DNA of 64,000 nucleotides from Congeria kusceri (lineage: Eukaryota; Mollusca; Bivalvia; Myida; Dreissenidae), in contig CM051030.1 in assembly GCA_027627225.1 (NCBI GenBank), positions 22,550,105 to 22,614,104 of the forward strand, read 5' to 3'. Position numbers and translations under genes: made by a program. Below, piece by piece: positions 12,160 through 24,680 of the stretch; within the stretch, counting starts at the first letter, position 1; each line of letters starts with the position of its first letter. A model generated the notes under the pieces. That model worked only from the letters and a program-made list of their open reading frames with translations. It did no database searches and was not told the origin of the DNA.

Positions 12160-13048
12160 GACTGACAACACGGAATTTCCTGTATTTCAATAATAGCAAG
12201 GTAGTCCAAGGACAGCTATATCCCCCGCCGTGATCCTTCATTAGATCTGAAAGGTGACTTTGAAGTATCACACTGACCTTAATCAGTTTCATGATAATTC
12301 TTTAAAGGGCATAGGAGATATGGAGCTGACAAGAAAATGGAGGCTCAAACATTTGACCTTTAAGCGTGACCTTGACCTTAAGGTGGCAATACTGTCCTAT
12401 GCCTTCTGCACATTACCTCATTGTGATAAACTTTTGAGCCAAGTTTCATAAAAATCCTTAAAAGGGCATATGTGATATGGAGCAGACAAAAGAATGGAGG
12501 CTCAAATATTTGACCTTTAAGCGTGACCTTGACCTTGAGGTGGCTTGACTACCTCATGCCTTCTGCACATTGCCTCAATCTGATAAATATTTAGGCAAGG
12601 TTCATGAAAATCCTTTAAAGGGCACAGGAGATATAGAACGGACATCACACATTTAACCTTCAAGTGTGACCTTGACCTTGAGTTGGCGTGACTGGCTTAT
12701 GCCTTCTGCACATGGGCTAAATGAGCAAAACATTTGAGCCAAGATTCATGAATATCCTTCAAAGAGTATAGGGTATATGGAGCTGACACAAAAAACGGAC
12801 ACGAACATGGAGGCACACAAATTTAACCTTCAAGAGTGACCTTGACCTTGAGCGTGCGTAAAAAGGCCCATGCCTTCTGTACATCGTCTGAATGACCTAA
12901 ATATTTTAGCCAAGTTTCATGAAAATCCTTCAAAGGGTATAGGAGATAGAGAGCGGACACCAACATGTTACGGACAGACGGACGGACATACGGACGGACG
13001 AAGAGCATTCCTATAATCCCCCTCCCGCTTCGCGGCGGGGGATTAATA
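12160..13048 (+). mobile_element. Tandem-core element (type H) with GC-rich terminal hairpin
   Basis: About four units of ~157 bp contain cgtgaccttgaccttgaggtgg, atgccttctgcacat and tttcatgaaaatccttcaaag (each quoted in part). A GGAC-rich tract (12970-13000) and a terminal hairpin follow: cccgcttcgcgg inside a longer C-run/G-run stem, at about 13018-13046. A complementary motif, TCCCCCGCCG, lies near 12223 at the left end. The layout is the same as types A-E but with a different terminal sequence. Confidence 0.7.
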
Positions 13049-13579
13049 AATAAATGTTAATTTAAAGTTAAGTGGGGTCAAAACTAGTACTTGGGTATTC
13101 AATTCAGCAACATATATGGAGGTAATTTACTAAATAACCACTTGAATATTAAAAAGCAATATAGATACTTATATTTTAATCAGGTTAACGTTTTCGTTAA
13201 AACAAGCTCATCTTTACCCGGATTATGAAATTATAATAACCGTAAACTGGCACGCAATAAAATTAATGAAATTATGCACTCTAAAGTTATTAAGCTATTG
13301 TATGTTAATACGTCTAAAGGGAGTGATTAATTTTAATTAAAGAAAGCTCGAGCTTTCTTAATAATGGATACATTTTGGCTATGAACATGAGAATCATCTC
13401 AACAGATTACAAAAATCAGTTCTGCTCGCATTATAGGTCATAAAGTAAATCAACTGGGTTGGGTGACCTACTGTGATCAGATCGGCAGCTCAGAAATATA
13501 AGTGGCCTTGATTTCAGCCAACCCGACGATCTTCACTTTAGAAACATATGCTGGGCCTTTTGTCTCTCTTATAGGCCAG

Positions 13580-14290
13580 AATGAAAGTTGAGCCTGTTGA
13601 TTTATTGAGTCGAAATAATGTTTCTTTATATGGTAATGGTGACTTTAAAATTGACCCCAGCCACTCCTCAAGCCATTCCAAGCAAGGTTTCAATATAAGG
13701 TATATGTATACATATGTATGTAGTTGCATTATTATAGATCAATTCATATTCGAGTTTTATTGAGTGGCAACCGTTTATCTATGTTAAGTAATGGTGACCA
13801 AGACCTGGACCACGACCCTCAAAAATGTAATCCCAAGTGAGGTATCGATATAAGATACTTATAAATGAAGTTTCATATTTATAGCTCAATTCGTTTTCGA
13901 ATTATTAAACGCAAACTGAATTTTATATTTAATTAACAGTGACTTTATCCCCATTTTCCCCATATGCAGTCTCAAGCAAGGTTTCGATATAGAGTAGCAT
14001 TCTATGAAGTTTAATAACGACAGTTCAATTTGAGATATTGAGCGGAAACCGTGTTTCTATTTTAGAAAGAGTGAAACTTATCCCACTCACCTCATATGCA
14101 ATCCCATAATTTGTAAAACGGAACTTGATTATGACCCCATCCACCCCATATCCAATCACGAGCGCGGTCTCGCTATAATGTATATATGTACATGTATGTA
14201 TGGAGTTTTATTACAAAAGCTTAATTTGTTCTCATGGTATTGAGAGGAAACAAACAAGTTGACGCCGACGTTACGCCCGCCCACCCAACG
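13580..14290 (+). repeat. Degenerate type F tandem repeat
   Basis: About five decayed ~140 bp units share 'tatgcaatcccaag', 'aaggtttcgatataagg' and 'gttattgagcggaaac' with the clearer arrays at 30.2-31.9 and 51.2-52.4 kb. The tail (gttgacgccgacgttacgccc) resembles that at 52.38 kb. Confidence 0.6.
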
Positions 14291-14592
14291 ACACACCCCA
14301 ATGTAATTACCTAAAACTATTCTTTCCACTGTAGGATTGCTGTCCTTTCCTGAAATAGATGTTCTATTAAGATATAAATCGTCTGCGTTAGAAAGTTAGG
14401 TCACTATGTAAAATGACATAATCGCCTTTAACTGACTTTGTATGTTATATTTACACTAAAGACTAGTGGCTTCTTGTTTTCCTTATTGGATAACAATTTG
14501 GTCTGTTAATAACCTCAATGAAAGGTAAACCAGAATCGAAGCCGTTTTATCTTGATTTAAATATGTCACTAGTCAAAATGTATGTCACTAAT

Positions 14593-14858
14593 GCCCCAGT
14601 CACAGATAAGGAACTGCAGCCGGGCGGCGTCTGTTTTACAATTGGGCAACATCGGACAGTGTCCGCCTGACAACAGTTGCAATGGGCGGTGGCAACTGAA
14701 AAGTTTGCTCATCGGGAGGCGCCCGCCGAAGTTTAAGAAATACTTAAAAGTTAACGGCGACCGGGCGATTTCTTTCGGGGTCAGGGGGTTCAAAAACACT
14801 TCACTATACCGAAGTCGCCGGGAGTTAAAAAGTGACTTCAAGATATCCAAAGTTTGAC
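14593..14858. repeat. GC-rich interspersed repeat with open frames on both strands
   Basis: This 265-bp island is much more GC-rich than its surroundings and is open in frames on both strands for about 90 codons. It begins gccccagtcacagataagg and has gccgggcggcg / ggcgcccgccg words. Open frames on both strands of the same block are typical of GC-rich repeat sequence rather than a gene. I read it as part of a DNA-transposon-like repeat; neither terminus is certain. Confidence 0.4.
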
Positions 14859-16626
14859 ATATACAAACATAGTCTTTTTAGTAGTATTTAGTCTAAATGT
14901 TCAACAAATGTTGAACAAATCGTAATATAAAACAGCGAACCTGTGCACTTACACTAATCGGAAACCAGTGATCAATTATATATTCAATTAAAGTTAACGT
15001 ATACTTGTAAAAAGAGGTTTACGCTGTTTGCAATGTCTGACACACTTTTTGAAGTATAAAACAATTTCGAAATAACGAACATTCAAATACTTCGAGATAA
15101 CCGTATTTATTTTATAGAAGATAAGAAGGAAGGAAATCGGAAATTAATTTCGACTTCAAAATATCCGTAACTTCGACTTCATGAAGTTCTTGATAACGAA
15201 GTTTTGCTTTAATTATGAACGTATATGCTATTGAAACTAATCGGATCATTCGCGCCTAGTTATATCATACTATTAGACTTCTGCCACTTACACATGCAAT
15301 AATAATTAATAATGAACGTATTGACCCGTTAACATGTGAATTGTGAGTGCATTTTTGCTAAAATGGAAACATTTCTTTAATTTCCATTCTTAAAACTTTA
15401 TAATGTGGCTTCTTATTCAATAGTATACGACATTATAATAAAAACTAATTTGTAAGTAACGAACAAATACTTTTTCGAGCTAATTATCTTATGCTAACGG
15501 AATTATATACATGCCAGTTTACAAGTCAATCTGCAACGGGCCAGAATAACCGATGAAGCGTAGTGGTTTGGAACACCGATAGTTAGTGCTTCGTAGCCTT
15601 CTGAGTGTAAATTAGGCCAGAAAAGAAGTAGTTTACCCTCTCAAAAGACCGTTGGCTTCTGCCAACAGTGTAACCAGTTGCTTATTGTGTAATTTAGGAA
15701 CATACACAGTGGCATCTTTAGGCTATAGATGCAAATGTGAAAGTTAAACCACTATACACCAATAAGAGTTTAATACAAAACCTTTTGGCCATTAGTGACC
15801 TGGTGTGCCATTATGGACAGATATCACACCGGCGCCGTGTTTGAAGCTTTTTTTTTATTGCATATGGAAGACTTTCTGTATTATTTGTTTTGGTGTTTTA
15901 TCCCATCATCGTGCATGCATTGACAAAATAAACCCCCATGAAATAAACTTCGCTTTATTTCAACACTGGCGATAAAGCAAACACGCACAGTATAATAACG
16001 TCATCTTGTTGATTTTCGTGACGTCATTGTATGTTTTTCGTAATGTACTGCAATTAAGTGTGTTTTCTTTTGTGTATTTTCAAAATAAAGACAGAAAATG
16101 ATGAGATAAATAGAATACTACGTGTATTGAATACATATAAGTTTATTTGCTCGGCACAAAAACGTGAACGTCAAGGCTCGTGGTTCAGGTGTTCCAAGCC
16201 TCGCTAAATAAACTTATCTTTATTCAACACTAACGAGTATTCTTTTTATGTCATTAAACCAAATGATTAAAGGCAATGGCTATACAATACCTTTATTTTG
16301 AATACATAAAGAAAGTTGCCCAATTCGCATAATTCTGCGGCTAGGGCTGATTATCAACGTCCGGTCCAGCTCTGCCGTAATATATTGTTTATAATACAAA
16401 CTATAATGTATACACAAAATATCTATTACATATTATATTAATTATGTTATCACTTGCTTCTGTCGATTGTTTCGCAGAACCATTGCTAAGATCGATGTAT
16501 AAAATCAATTTTACGTTTATGACGGATTCCAAAATATTCAATAGCTGAAGTGGATCAAATCTGCTTTTTTTAAATTCTTTTCTTTCCATTTAGTACATTA
16601 AAGAAACCAATCGCATAAACAGTCCC
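14859..16626. other. No gene recognised
   Basis: AT-rich sequence. Small inverted words occur (ttatttcaacac at 15955 and ttattcaacac at 16222; ggtgttccaag near 16190 against tttggaacacc near 15570) but no element could be delimited. Confidence 0.45.
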
Positions 16627-18400
16627 TTTTTAGCTCATCTGAGCACGAAGTTCTCGGTGAGATAATGGTAAAGGGGACCTTTCCTGCGTCGTCTGTGAGC
16701 CGTTGTCCATATCCAGTTAACAATTGGTTCGTTCTCAAGATAGAGACTTCACTTTTCATCCAATCTTGATCAAGATTGCACAGTTTGTGTATGATCACGA
16801 ACTCACAGACGGAAATGTTATTCAACAAGATCGCTTAGGGAACACTTAAGTTATTGCCCCTTATTCATGCAAACAAATGCAAAAAAACTTTTGTTTCGGT
16901 ATATAGACTTCATTTTTAATCCAATCTTGATAAAACTTTCACAGTTTGTGTATGATCCTCAGATCTTGGCAGAAGTAAACAAAACATTGGCCCGATAAGG
17001 GTGCAAACTCCAGAGCTATTGCCCCTTGTTTGTGCAAGCAATACAAAAATGGACTTTACAATTATTCAGGATAGAGACTTTATATTTCACCCAATCTTCA
17101 CCAACCTTGCACAGTTTGTCTATGGCCTTTAGATCTCGGTTGAAGTCGAATATTAGCAAGACCGGACCAGAAGCACCAGAGTTATTTCCTCCAAATTGGA
17201 ATAAACATCCATTTGCCATTAACGATTTGCTTGCGCGTGCAATAGGGGCTACATTTGTTTATTTAATGTCGATCAAACTTTCAAAGTTTGTGTATGACCA
17301 AAAATCTTAGTTTGTTTTCAATGCTAATGGAACATATTGCACCAGGAACGTTTGCGTTATTTGCCTGTATTCATTGAAAAAAACAATGCAAGCATGCCGT
17401 TTTCTAAATTACAGACTTCATTTTCATTGAATCTTGAACAAACTTCCACAGTTAACATAAATCTTAGTTGGGATTAAATGCTAATGGAGCAGATTGCACC
17501 AGGAACGCTAGAGTTATTGGTCTGTATTCATTGAAAAAACAATGCTAGCATGCCGTTTTCTAAATTACAGACTTCATTTTCTTTGAATCTTGAACAAACT
17601 TCCACAGTTAATATATAACCATAATACGAAGCCGAAAACGGACATGATCGTGCCACAAGCACAAGATTTATTGCCCCTTGTTTTGAAAGGAAATGAAAAA
17701 ATGGACTGTATGCGCGATCGATTCTTCATTTTTCATCCAATCTTAACCAACCTTTCACAGTTTGTGTATGACCATATGGTCTGAGCTTAAGCCAAACATT
17801 GGCCACATCAGATCACAAACAATGTTATAGCCCCTTGTGTGAATGCATATGCAATAATTACTTTATGCCGGATGTGGACCTTATTCTTATATCCAGTCTT
17901 GACGACGAGCCGTTGAACATTCATGCACTGTTACCATTTTGTTCATGCAAACTGAGTGACTTTTTTGCCGTTGATAACAAACCATATACAGTTTTTTGCA
18001 TTTACATGTACATGTCAGAGCCAATTAAAAAGTTAAATTTGCTGATTCGCTTGAAAACTAATACAATTTTAACTATTTCTCTACAACCGTCTGCGAAAAG
18101 ACTACAACATCTATAGTTTCTGCATTGCCAGCACTGTCGCTGACTTAATTGAAAAAAGGGTCAGAAATGAATATCAAGAAAAATGATCTGAGAACCATGA
18201 GTGACAACACCACACCTTCCACTGCCCAACTCGTGTAGTCCATTGCACTGATCGATGAATAAAATCAAACCGATCCTAACCTTCTTTGCACATACATGAG
18301 TATTCTTCAGATACATTAACTTTCAAACCTGTCACAACAGTATGGTCTTCGTCTTTACCAATACTCCGGTGAGCGATGCGGGCCATCATGGCCCTCTGGT
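16627..18400 (-). mobile_element. Type D tandem-core element, long copy
   Basis: Minus-strand element with both ends recognisable. The left end is at 18400 (accagagggccatgatggccc, here interrupted by substitutions) and the right end at 16627 (gatgagctaaaaa). About nine ~160 bp units lie between. The left internal segment (ccatactgttgtgacaggtttg) matches 5230-5290 and 59400-59440, confirming one family. Confidence 0.75.
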
Positions 18401-19061
18401 TATGTTTTCTAATAGATTACCCGTACACAAATCTTAAAGCGCGCCAATTTGAAATTACACGTTGATTCGCACAGGTGCGCGTTTTCTCATCATGGATATT
18501 TGGCGCACCTTTAAAGTGCGCCGATTATCCAAAATTGACAAACCTAATGTTACGAGATTGCTAGTCGGCAATTATAAAACGTATCGGTCGACACAATTAC
18601 TATTGATATTTGCCTTTAACTTGCAACAATGCACTAGATATGTAAGTGGTAATATACATTGGTAGGAGCTGTCATTAAAATTTCTATATTTGCTATCATA
18701 TCTATTCTAGATGCAGACATAACTTATATACGTGAATAGCGTTGTGGTTATTAATGTAAATGTTTATTGTAAGCAAGGGCAACTTTTTACGAAGTTATTA
18801 GCGGTATAAACATACTTGCCGTTGATACAAAACGGTATTAATGTCAAAAATCTCACATGCTCGTCAATTGTTGCATGTAAATTCATCACTACCAGCAACG
18901 TGTTTTCAATTAAGATTGCGTAAGTCTTGTTACTAAGAGTTAGTAACTTTCATATATTCATGCTGGTTGAAATGAACAGTTTATATTACTAAGGTAAATC
19001 CACCTAATTCCACCGTAAAGGCCGCTGCTAATGCGAATTAGTATTGTAAATGAGTACATAC

Positions 19062-19098
19062 CTATTCGAATCTGTGTTTTGAAGTTCATCATAGGCTT
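19062..19098 (-). CDS. Cytoplasmic-tail exon with Y-D-E-L motif
   Basis: This 37-nt exon follows a strong acceptor (tttgcag) and ends at a strong donor (gtatgt). Read from phase 1 it gives A-Y-D-E-L-Q-N-T-D-S-N and ends in phase 2. YDEL resembles an SH2-docking tyrosine (Y-D-x-hydrophobic, as in Nck sites of nephrin-type tails) or half an ITAM (YxxL); this is motif inference only. The first codon completes as Glu with the G ending the 23930 exon. The phase-2 end means at least one further exon lies downstream, and I could not identify it with confidence. A Gag-like relic occupies the intron upstream. Confidence 0.6.
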
Positions 19099-19559
19099 CT
19101 GCAAAAGACAAATTCAAAACAATGCAAAATGTGTGGTTAAGCACACAATGTATTGTTTGTTTTAACAGTATCGCAACAGATTCAACATTTAGTAAACAAA
19201 TAAATTAATAGTTTGTCTACATTAATTTAAACTACGAATATAAGTGACAACCAATAATGTGCACTTTGTCAGTTGATTAGAATGAAATGAAAAAGGCAGA
19301 ACTATTCTTAAACACTAAACACAACTGTATGCACAGCTGTATGTGAGCGTACGATTAAAAGTCCACACACACATGCAAATGATATAGATTTGTAAAAAAA
19401 ATAATGCATTACACGTATTTACAAGCGAGCAGTAAGCAACATAACACAGTCAATTTATATTTTACTACGATTGCTGCCAATTTAATATTGTATTCCTTAT
19501 AATTATTGTTTTCTTGCTTTGTAATGGCTTCTTTAAAAAGAAAAAAAAAGAGTGTGATT

Positions 19560-21090
19560 AATTGTCTTGCACACAAATCCATAAGACATTGACTTAGGCA
19601 AACTGCTACATCATCAATCTTTGTCTCTGATGGTGCCCGCACTGCACTGACTGCCAGATCTTCCCTCTCTCTTCTGGACTTCTTTCCGTCTTGCTCCTGG
19701 TATGCCTGACAGAAACGTGCTTTAAAAGTTTCCAGAAGTTCCTTGGAACCAAACCGCGCCTCCAACGGCTTAATAAACTTGCGGAAAGAGTACCTTTCAC
19801 TGTCTGTAGTGGTTATGGTGAAGAAGTCAAATGCCTTTCCTTCCAGACTCCAGATTAGGTAGTCCTTGCACTCCTCTTCTGACCATTTCATGACTTCCCG
19901 GTAGCTGTCATACTTCCGTTTGAAAGAGAGCCAGCTAGCCGTCCCGTTGTATCGCATGGTCTTTGGGTGATAACGCGGATCCCCATGTCTGCGAGTCGAT
20001 GCATTGGAAGAGTGACTAATGTAGGTCTTGGATTTTCGGTCTGACCTACTTGTCCTTGACCTAGAGTCTAAACCGGAATTGGATGGCGAACGAGCATGGT
20101 GCGACCGACTGTACTTTGCTTTACTTTTGGTTGCCCGTTGCCTTGGTGGAGACCTTGACTCCGAAGAGCTGCTCGAAGATGGAGACGTATAAGGCCTGCC
20201 CCTGCAGTGCTCTTTCCTTTTGGCGCTGACTTCCGGTATCTGTCACCGTGTGTTGGTTTCTTTCTTTCGGACTTTTTGCCTTTGTCTCTGACCTGGCGAT
20301 CCCGGGAACATGACCTTGAGCTAGACGACGACTGGTGTTTCCGGCTGTCGCATCTTCGGGACCTTCGATCAGGTCTAGGGGACACTGACTCTGAAGATGC
20401 ATTCGACTGGCTGCGGCGTCTTCTAGGCTTTTGATCAGATCTATTAGACCTTGACCCGGAAGACAACGCAGATGCACAATGGAGAAATTGACCTAGAATC
20501 TGCAATGGAATACCTCGATCTAGAAGACCGATATCTTCTGGTTTCCAATGTCTTCTTGTCTAGTGGTGTATTAGACATGCTTCTTGTCTATTTGCTGTCA
20601 CCTCTCATCTGTAGTTCTTCTGTACAGAACTTGGACCGTTATTGTGCACCGCCAGCACTAGACTTGAGACTGGTGGGTAAGGTTTTTTTCTGAAGGTACT
20701 GGTACGAGAGCTGCTGGGGACCTTGACTGCCTGCGAACCTGTTCCGTATTGAACGGCATCCAAGGCGATCTATTGTCTGACAGTTTGGCTTCAAGCGCCT
20801 CGGCCGTCTTGATTGGCATCATTGGTTTGCAAAGCGACGGTAACGGTTGGCAGATCTGATTCCATTCCAAGAAACCAAATGGACTTGGGCCCGAAAAAGT
20901 TCACCATCTGGATAACTTCTTGTGACAGGTTTCCCCGCAGAGCCAAACACAGAGCTTCCTGTTTCACCACCCCATACGCTGCCCGAAACTGTATAATTAA
21001 GTTGGCTATTGACGGCCCAACGCCTGGAATTTTCTTCAATTCTTCCGCTGTAGCCTTGTTGATATTCATATTGAAGTTGACTTTATGCAC
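19560..21090 (-). pseudogene. Decayed Gag-like gene: helix-hairpin-helix + RS-rich + Gag domain
   Basis: Three collinear pieces lie on the minus strand. The first (ATG at 21090) encodes a helix-hairpin-helix module, N-K-A-T-A-E-E-L-K-K-I-P-G-V-G, running open to a stop at 20791. A middle piece (about 20505-20070) is rich in Arg/Ser dipeptides, like RS or nucleic-acid-binding linkers. The third (about 20205-19560) has a retrotransposon Gag-type segment: W-L-S-F-K-R-K-Y near its start, then W-S-L-E-G-K-A-F-D-F-F and L-E-A-R-F-G-S-K-E-L. At least two frame changes (about 20800 and 20210) and stops between 20505 and 20700 break it. No protease, reverse transcriptase, integrase or LTR was found. 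It sits in a receptor intron, same strand. Relic of a Ty3-type element or a once-domesticated gag are both possible. Confidence 0.65.
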
Positions 21091-21099
21091 AGCTGGATA

Positions 21100-23929
21100 C
21101 TATTTTAAAAATAATTGTGTGAAAAAAATAGTTAGATTATGTTGGACTTGGAAAATTCTTGGTTTTTGCAGCACTGTCGATCTTGGTGGTAAATTTATGT
21201 GACTACAAGACACCACACATTACCAATGGGGTGGGGAAGTGGGCGTAATATCTAACTACGTATTTATAAGATCTCATAGAAAGCTCTAGTTTCCCTGTTA
21301 AACTTACCTCTGTCTGCGCATGCGTGTGCAGACGATTCTCGCCAAATTAATATGTTGACCAAACTGGATAAATTATTTGTTTAAATAATGTATTGGTCCT
21401 GATAAGGCTATCTTTGTGATTCCCCAGTTTTAAATTTTAATGACAGTCACTGGAGTTCATATTCTGTATGTTCAAAGCTTGATACATCATATTAAAAAGT
21501 CTGCAGTTTACAGTTTAATGCTTGAATTTGAGCTTTTGCGTGTCTTGTTTTCCATTCCGTTATAGACAAAACATAGCTTAACCACAAAACATACACATTC
21601 ATCTAATTCAACTTTTGTTATAACGAAATTTATTTAAAACATGGATTATCTTTATCCTTTACAATATGCCAAATTATTGCCAATGTGAGCTAAATATTTA
21701 GTTTTAAATTTAAAGGGACCTATAGCACTATAACTATACGACGTTATTATGAACGGGCGTTATAAACACGCATGTTGGCACAAACATCAAGCATGTTGGA
21801 ACACTCGTTAGGCATAATGTACTTTTTAATTACATACTCCTCCATAGTAGGAGCAGGTGTTAAACAGAAAGTATCTCATGTGATAAACACCTTTTGCGAT
21901 TGAAAAAAAAATTGCAGATATTCCGCACTTTATAATTGTGGGAGAACAGTGTGTTTTTGACTGTATTACCGTAAAAGCTCTTTGTTTTCGTACACTTTAA
22001 ATTTTCGGACACCCTCTTTTTTAGCCAAAATAAGATTTTTTGTTACTATATATTTTCGAACATCCTGATTTTAACCCATAATTAATGAATCTAAATTTTC
22101 AGCAATTTTATATGACAGTGGTATTTTAGCAGAACTCTAACCTGTTTGCGTTAATCCGGTGACACATCGCACATGTGTTTTAAGACCGGATGAAGGTCAT
22201 AATCCTGGCAGATGAATGAGTGGAGGCGGTGGACCGTTACATAAGCGTTATTGGGTAAAGAGCCATTTGCCATAAATAATGGGTGTACCCGATTGTGTAT
22301 ACCGGTAGTGATATCGAATATTAAATATGCCAATTAGTGCCAATTAACAATTCAGGTATCTACGGTAGTATGCCCCTACTCAACACGATACGTGTGACAA
22401 ACAAGCTCCAGTTTTATCGCACCCTATCACAAGTTGCACGAATGTTTGAAGGTGTTAAAGTCAATCGTTTAAGATTTTTGGTTCAAGAACAAACAACGAA
22501 ATCATAATTTGCATCTTTTATTGCATTAATTACAGGTAAATAATATACGAGATGGTAATCTTTGAACTCGGTCGACAAAAATGCAGTCGTGGCGTAATTT
22601 AATGTAAAACAAAATCATACATATGAAATGATATAAATTCATTGCCAACATTGCTAAAAATAAAAAATACTATACGGCGTGGTATTAAACAAGCACGCGC
22701 AATCATTAATCGATACTATCCGTGTATATTCGGCAAAAAACGGTACACAACGGAGAAATCCGAACGTACTTGCAATATTGTAATAGCGTCTATAAATGTT
22801 CTGACACCTGTCATTTGGGAATATTTTTGTCTATCCAAATTTTCCGTCACGAACATATTTAATTATTTTCAAGTGTCTGAAAACATAGAGATTTACGGTA
22901 TATGGTCATTGATTACCGAACGTTCACAAACATGAACTAATGACTCTAGATATTTTAATGTTTTCCATTCTTTTGACATATTATTTCTATGTGTAACGCG
23001 GCTTAAACATGATTCAATAACTATAGATTATTATCAAACCACTGATAAGCTAAGGCCGGGAAGTAGTTCATCGTAACGAGGTCATGGTGGAGTAATGATG
23101 TTAATAAAATCAAAGGAAAACATATTCAAAAATATAGCTACCTTCGTAAGTACATTTACTGTCAATATATATTGTCCATATGGTAAATGTTATCTCTGTT
23201 TGTTTTCTTTAACTCAATTGTGTATTGTATCATCTTCGTAAATCATTTCTTTATTAAGTCCCCCGCTTTCAGTGGCTGATAGTTAGTCCTGTATTTTTAG
23301 TGATTTCCAATTAAACTGGAGGTAGTTAAAATAAAAGTATAAGCCCCGCCTTTCCAACGTTATTGTTCTTACGTAGATTTATATTGCACTTTAAACAGCT
23401 GACTTCTAAGTAATCAGTAACAACTTTTAGGCGCTTTGTGAATTAAAATTCAATGATGCGAATGTGAATAAACAAACCATCAAGCGCAAATCCATTTGAG
23501 CTTAATTTCCGTAATAGAATTGCTAATACCATAAGGATTATTACAGGTTATTACAACATATACAATTTTAGTTCAGTATGTCGATTCAAGCTAATTTTGG
23601 ATAAAAACCCAATATTATATACGACAATGTATTATTTTTTAAATGTCTAATACATGTGTAATTACGTGGCGACATTAAAAACGTTTGCAAACGTGCATAT
23701 ACATTAATCGGAAAAACGTCTACTACGGGTGCCGTTTATTTGGTAAGGTGTATAGTGTCTTCTAGTAGGCGTATGTCAACGTACATGTATAAAAACACGA
23801 AACGTTTTTATTTATCGATTCACATTTCGTGCAAAGGTTATTCACTGTAACACCATATATGTAAACGTGTGATTAGATTTGAAAAAACTGATCTGAATAC
23901 ATGTAGATTTCTTATCTAAGCCATCTTAC
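21100..23929. other. Intronic sequence, no further exon recognised
   Basis: AT-rich. Open stretches at 22151-22333 (minus) and 22642-22935 (plus) have no recognisable domain or splice support. A repeated word (ttttcggaca-ccct / ttttcgaacatcctg) occurs near 22005-22065. Confidence 0.5.
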
Positions 23930-23983
23930 CGTTGTTAATGATTGCACGTGTGGTTGTTTCATATACGACCTGCTCAGATGAAT
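23930..23983 (-). CDS. Cytoplasmic exon with V-Y-E-T motif
   Basis: A 54-nt phase 1-1 microexon between acceptor tttttag and donor gtaaga. It encodes S-S-E-Q-V-V-Y-E-T-T-T-R-A-I-I-N-N after a first Asp codon completed from the transmembrane exon. The tyrosine lies in an acidic/hydrophobic setting (VVYET) that could be a kinase substrate; that is inference. Because both ends are phase 1, including or skipping it keeps the frame. It follows the transmembrane exon directly, so it is juxtamembrane. Confidence 0.75.
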
Positions 23984-24102
23984 CTAAAAATGAAGAAAAG
24001 ATAACCGGCAGTATAAGTCTCCCATAACAAGATATATACTAATTACTCATGATATAATTATTTGTTTACTAACATATTACTAATTAGGATTCCCGATATT
24101 AC

Positions 24103-24237
24103 CTTGTTTTCGAACACATTTAATTTCGTATTTCCTAAGTCCACATACAACGAGTACACTAAGAAGTACTCCAGCTATTCCGCCCACGATTCCTCCGGCA
24201 ATCGCTCCAGTGTTTCCGGTGATAGGGGATGTCACTT
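24103..24237 (-). CDS. Transmembrane exon of Ig receptor
   Basis: A 135-nt phase 1-1 exon with acceptor tttcag and donor gtaata. It encodes a short extracellular stalk (V-T-S-P-I-T-G-N-T), then a Gly/Ala/Leu/Val-rich helix (G-A-I-A-G-G-I-V-G-G-I-A-G-V-L-L-S-V-L-V-V). A stop-transfer stretch follows (L-R-K-Y-E-I-K-C-V-R-K-Q). The GGIVGG / G-I-A-G small-residue pattern is the kind that supports helix packing in receptor dimers. A cysteine just inside the membrane (K-C-V-R-K) could be palmitoylated. Basic residues after the helix give an N-out/C-in orientation, consistent with Ig domains encoded upstream. Confidence 0.85.
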
Positions 24238-24422
24238 CTGAAACTGAGCAATGTCTATCTGTATGTTATTTCGAACAATTATTCAAATATCTATAATAAA
24301 CAAGGAATACACGTAAGTAACGTATACTCCCATTGTTAAACAAGTGCTATATCAATAGCATCCCGGAAACATATCGACATACCACAAGTATCGTTATTTT
24401 TTTTACACTTGCATACCATTAC

Positions 24423-24680
24423 TTTTTAGCGTATAACATGTTCCATGAACAGCTGAAGAATTCCCTTTGTCATTGAAAGCAAACAACTCCAACTCATATT
24501 TGGAATAACTCTGGAGTTTGTCCAGTATAAAGTACACATCTATAGTTTTACTTGAGGAGTCATCGGTAATGTTATGCACCCTCCGTCCAGTGTCACCTTC
24601 TTTACGTAGCCGTAATCTGAGGAAGACCACCGTTGAAGCCAGCTCTCCAGCTCACATTGGCCGATGTCAAATAATATATA
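24423..24680 (-). pseudogene. Fibronectin type III exon, frameshifted and lacking a proper 5' part
   Basis: The downstream frame (24630-24423) gives a clear FN3 C-terminal half: L-R-K-E-G-D-T-G, then Y-S-K-Y-E-L-E-L-F-A-F-N-D-K-G-N-S. It ends at a good phase-1 donor (A/gtaatgg). The matching N-terminal half, T-S-A-N-V-S-W-R-A-G-F-N-G-G-L-P-Q, is in another frame (about 24668-24615), so the frame is broken near 24605-24615. Upstream of 24670 there is no usual proline-rich FN3 start, and none of the available AG acceptors gives phase 1 in the correct frame. Either this exon is dead, or the assembly has errors, or an unusual splice is used. With its phase 1-1 design, skipping it would join Ig7 to the transmembrane exon in frame. 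Confidence 0.7.

Noticed and set aside
18600..18633. Terminal coding exon (A-L-L-Q-V-K-G-K-Y-Q then stop) after the 19062 donor
   Set aside because: The acceptor (atctag) and phase fit, but ten residues with no recognisable motif are too little to separate it from chance.
22642..22935. 97-codon open frame (plus strand) with a basic start
   Set aside because: No domain, no splice signals or coding-like composition; AT-rich background can yield this length by chance.
23036..23090. Additional tail exon reading R-Y-D-E-L-L-P-G on the minus strand
   Set aside because: Attractive motif, but no AG acceptor lies between the preceding in-frame stop and the motif.
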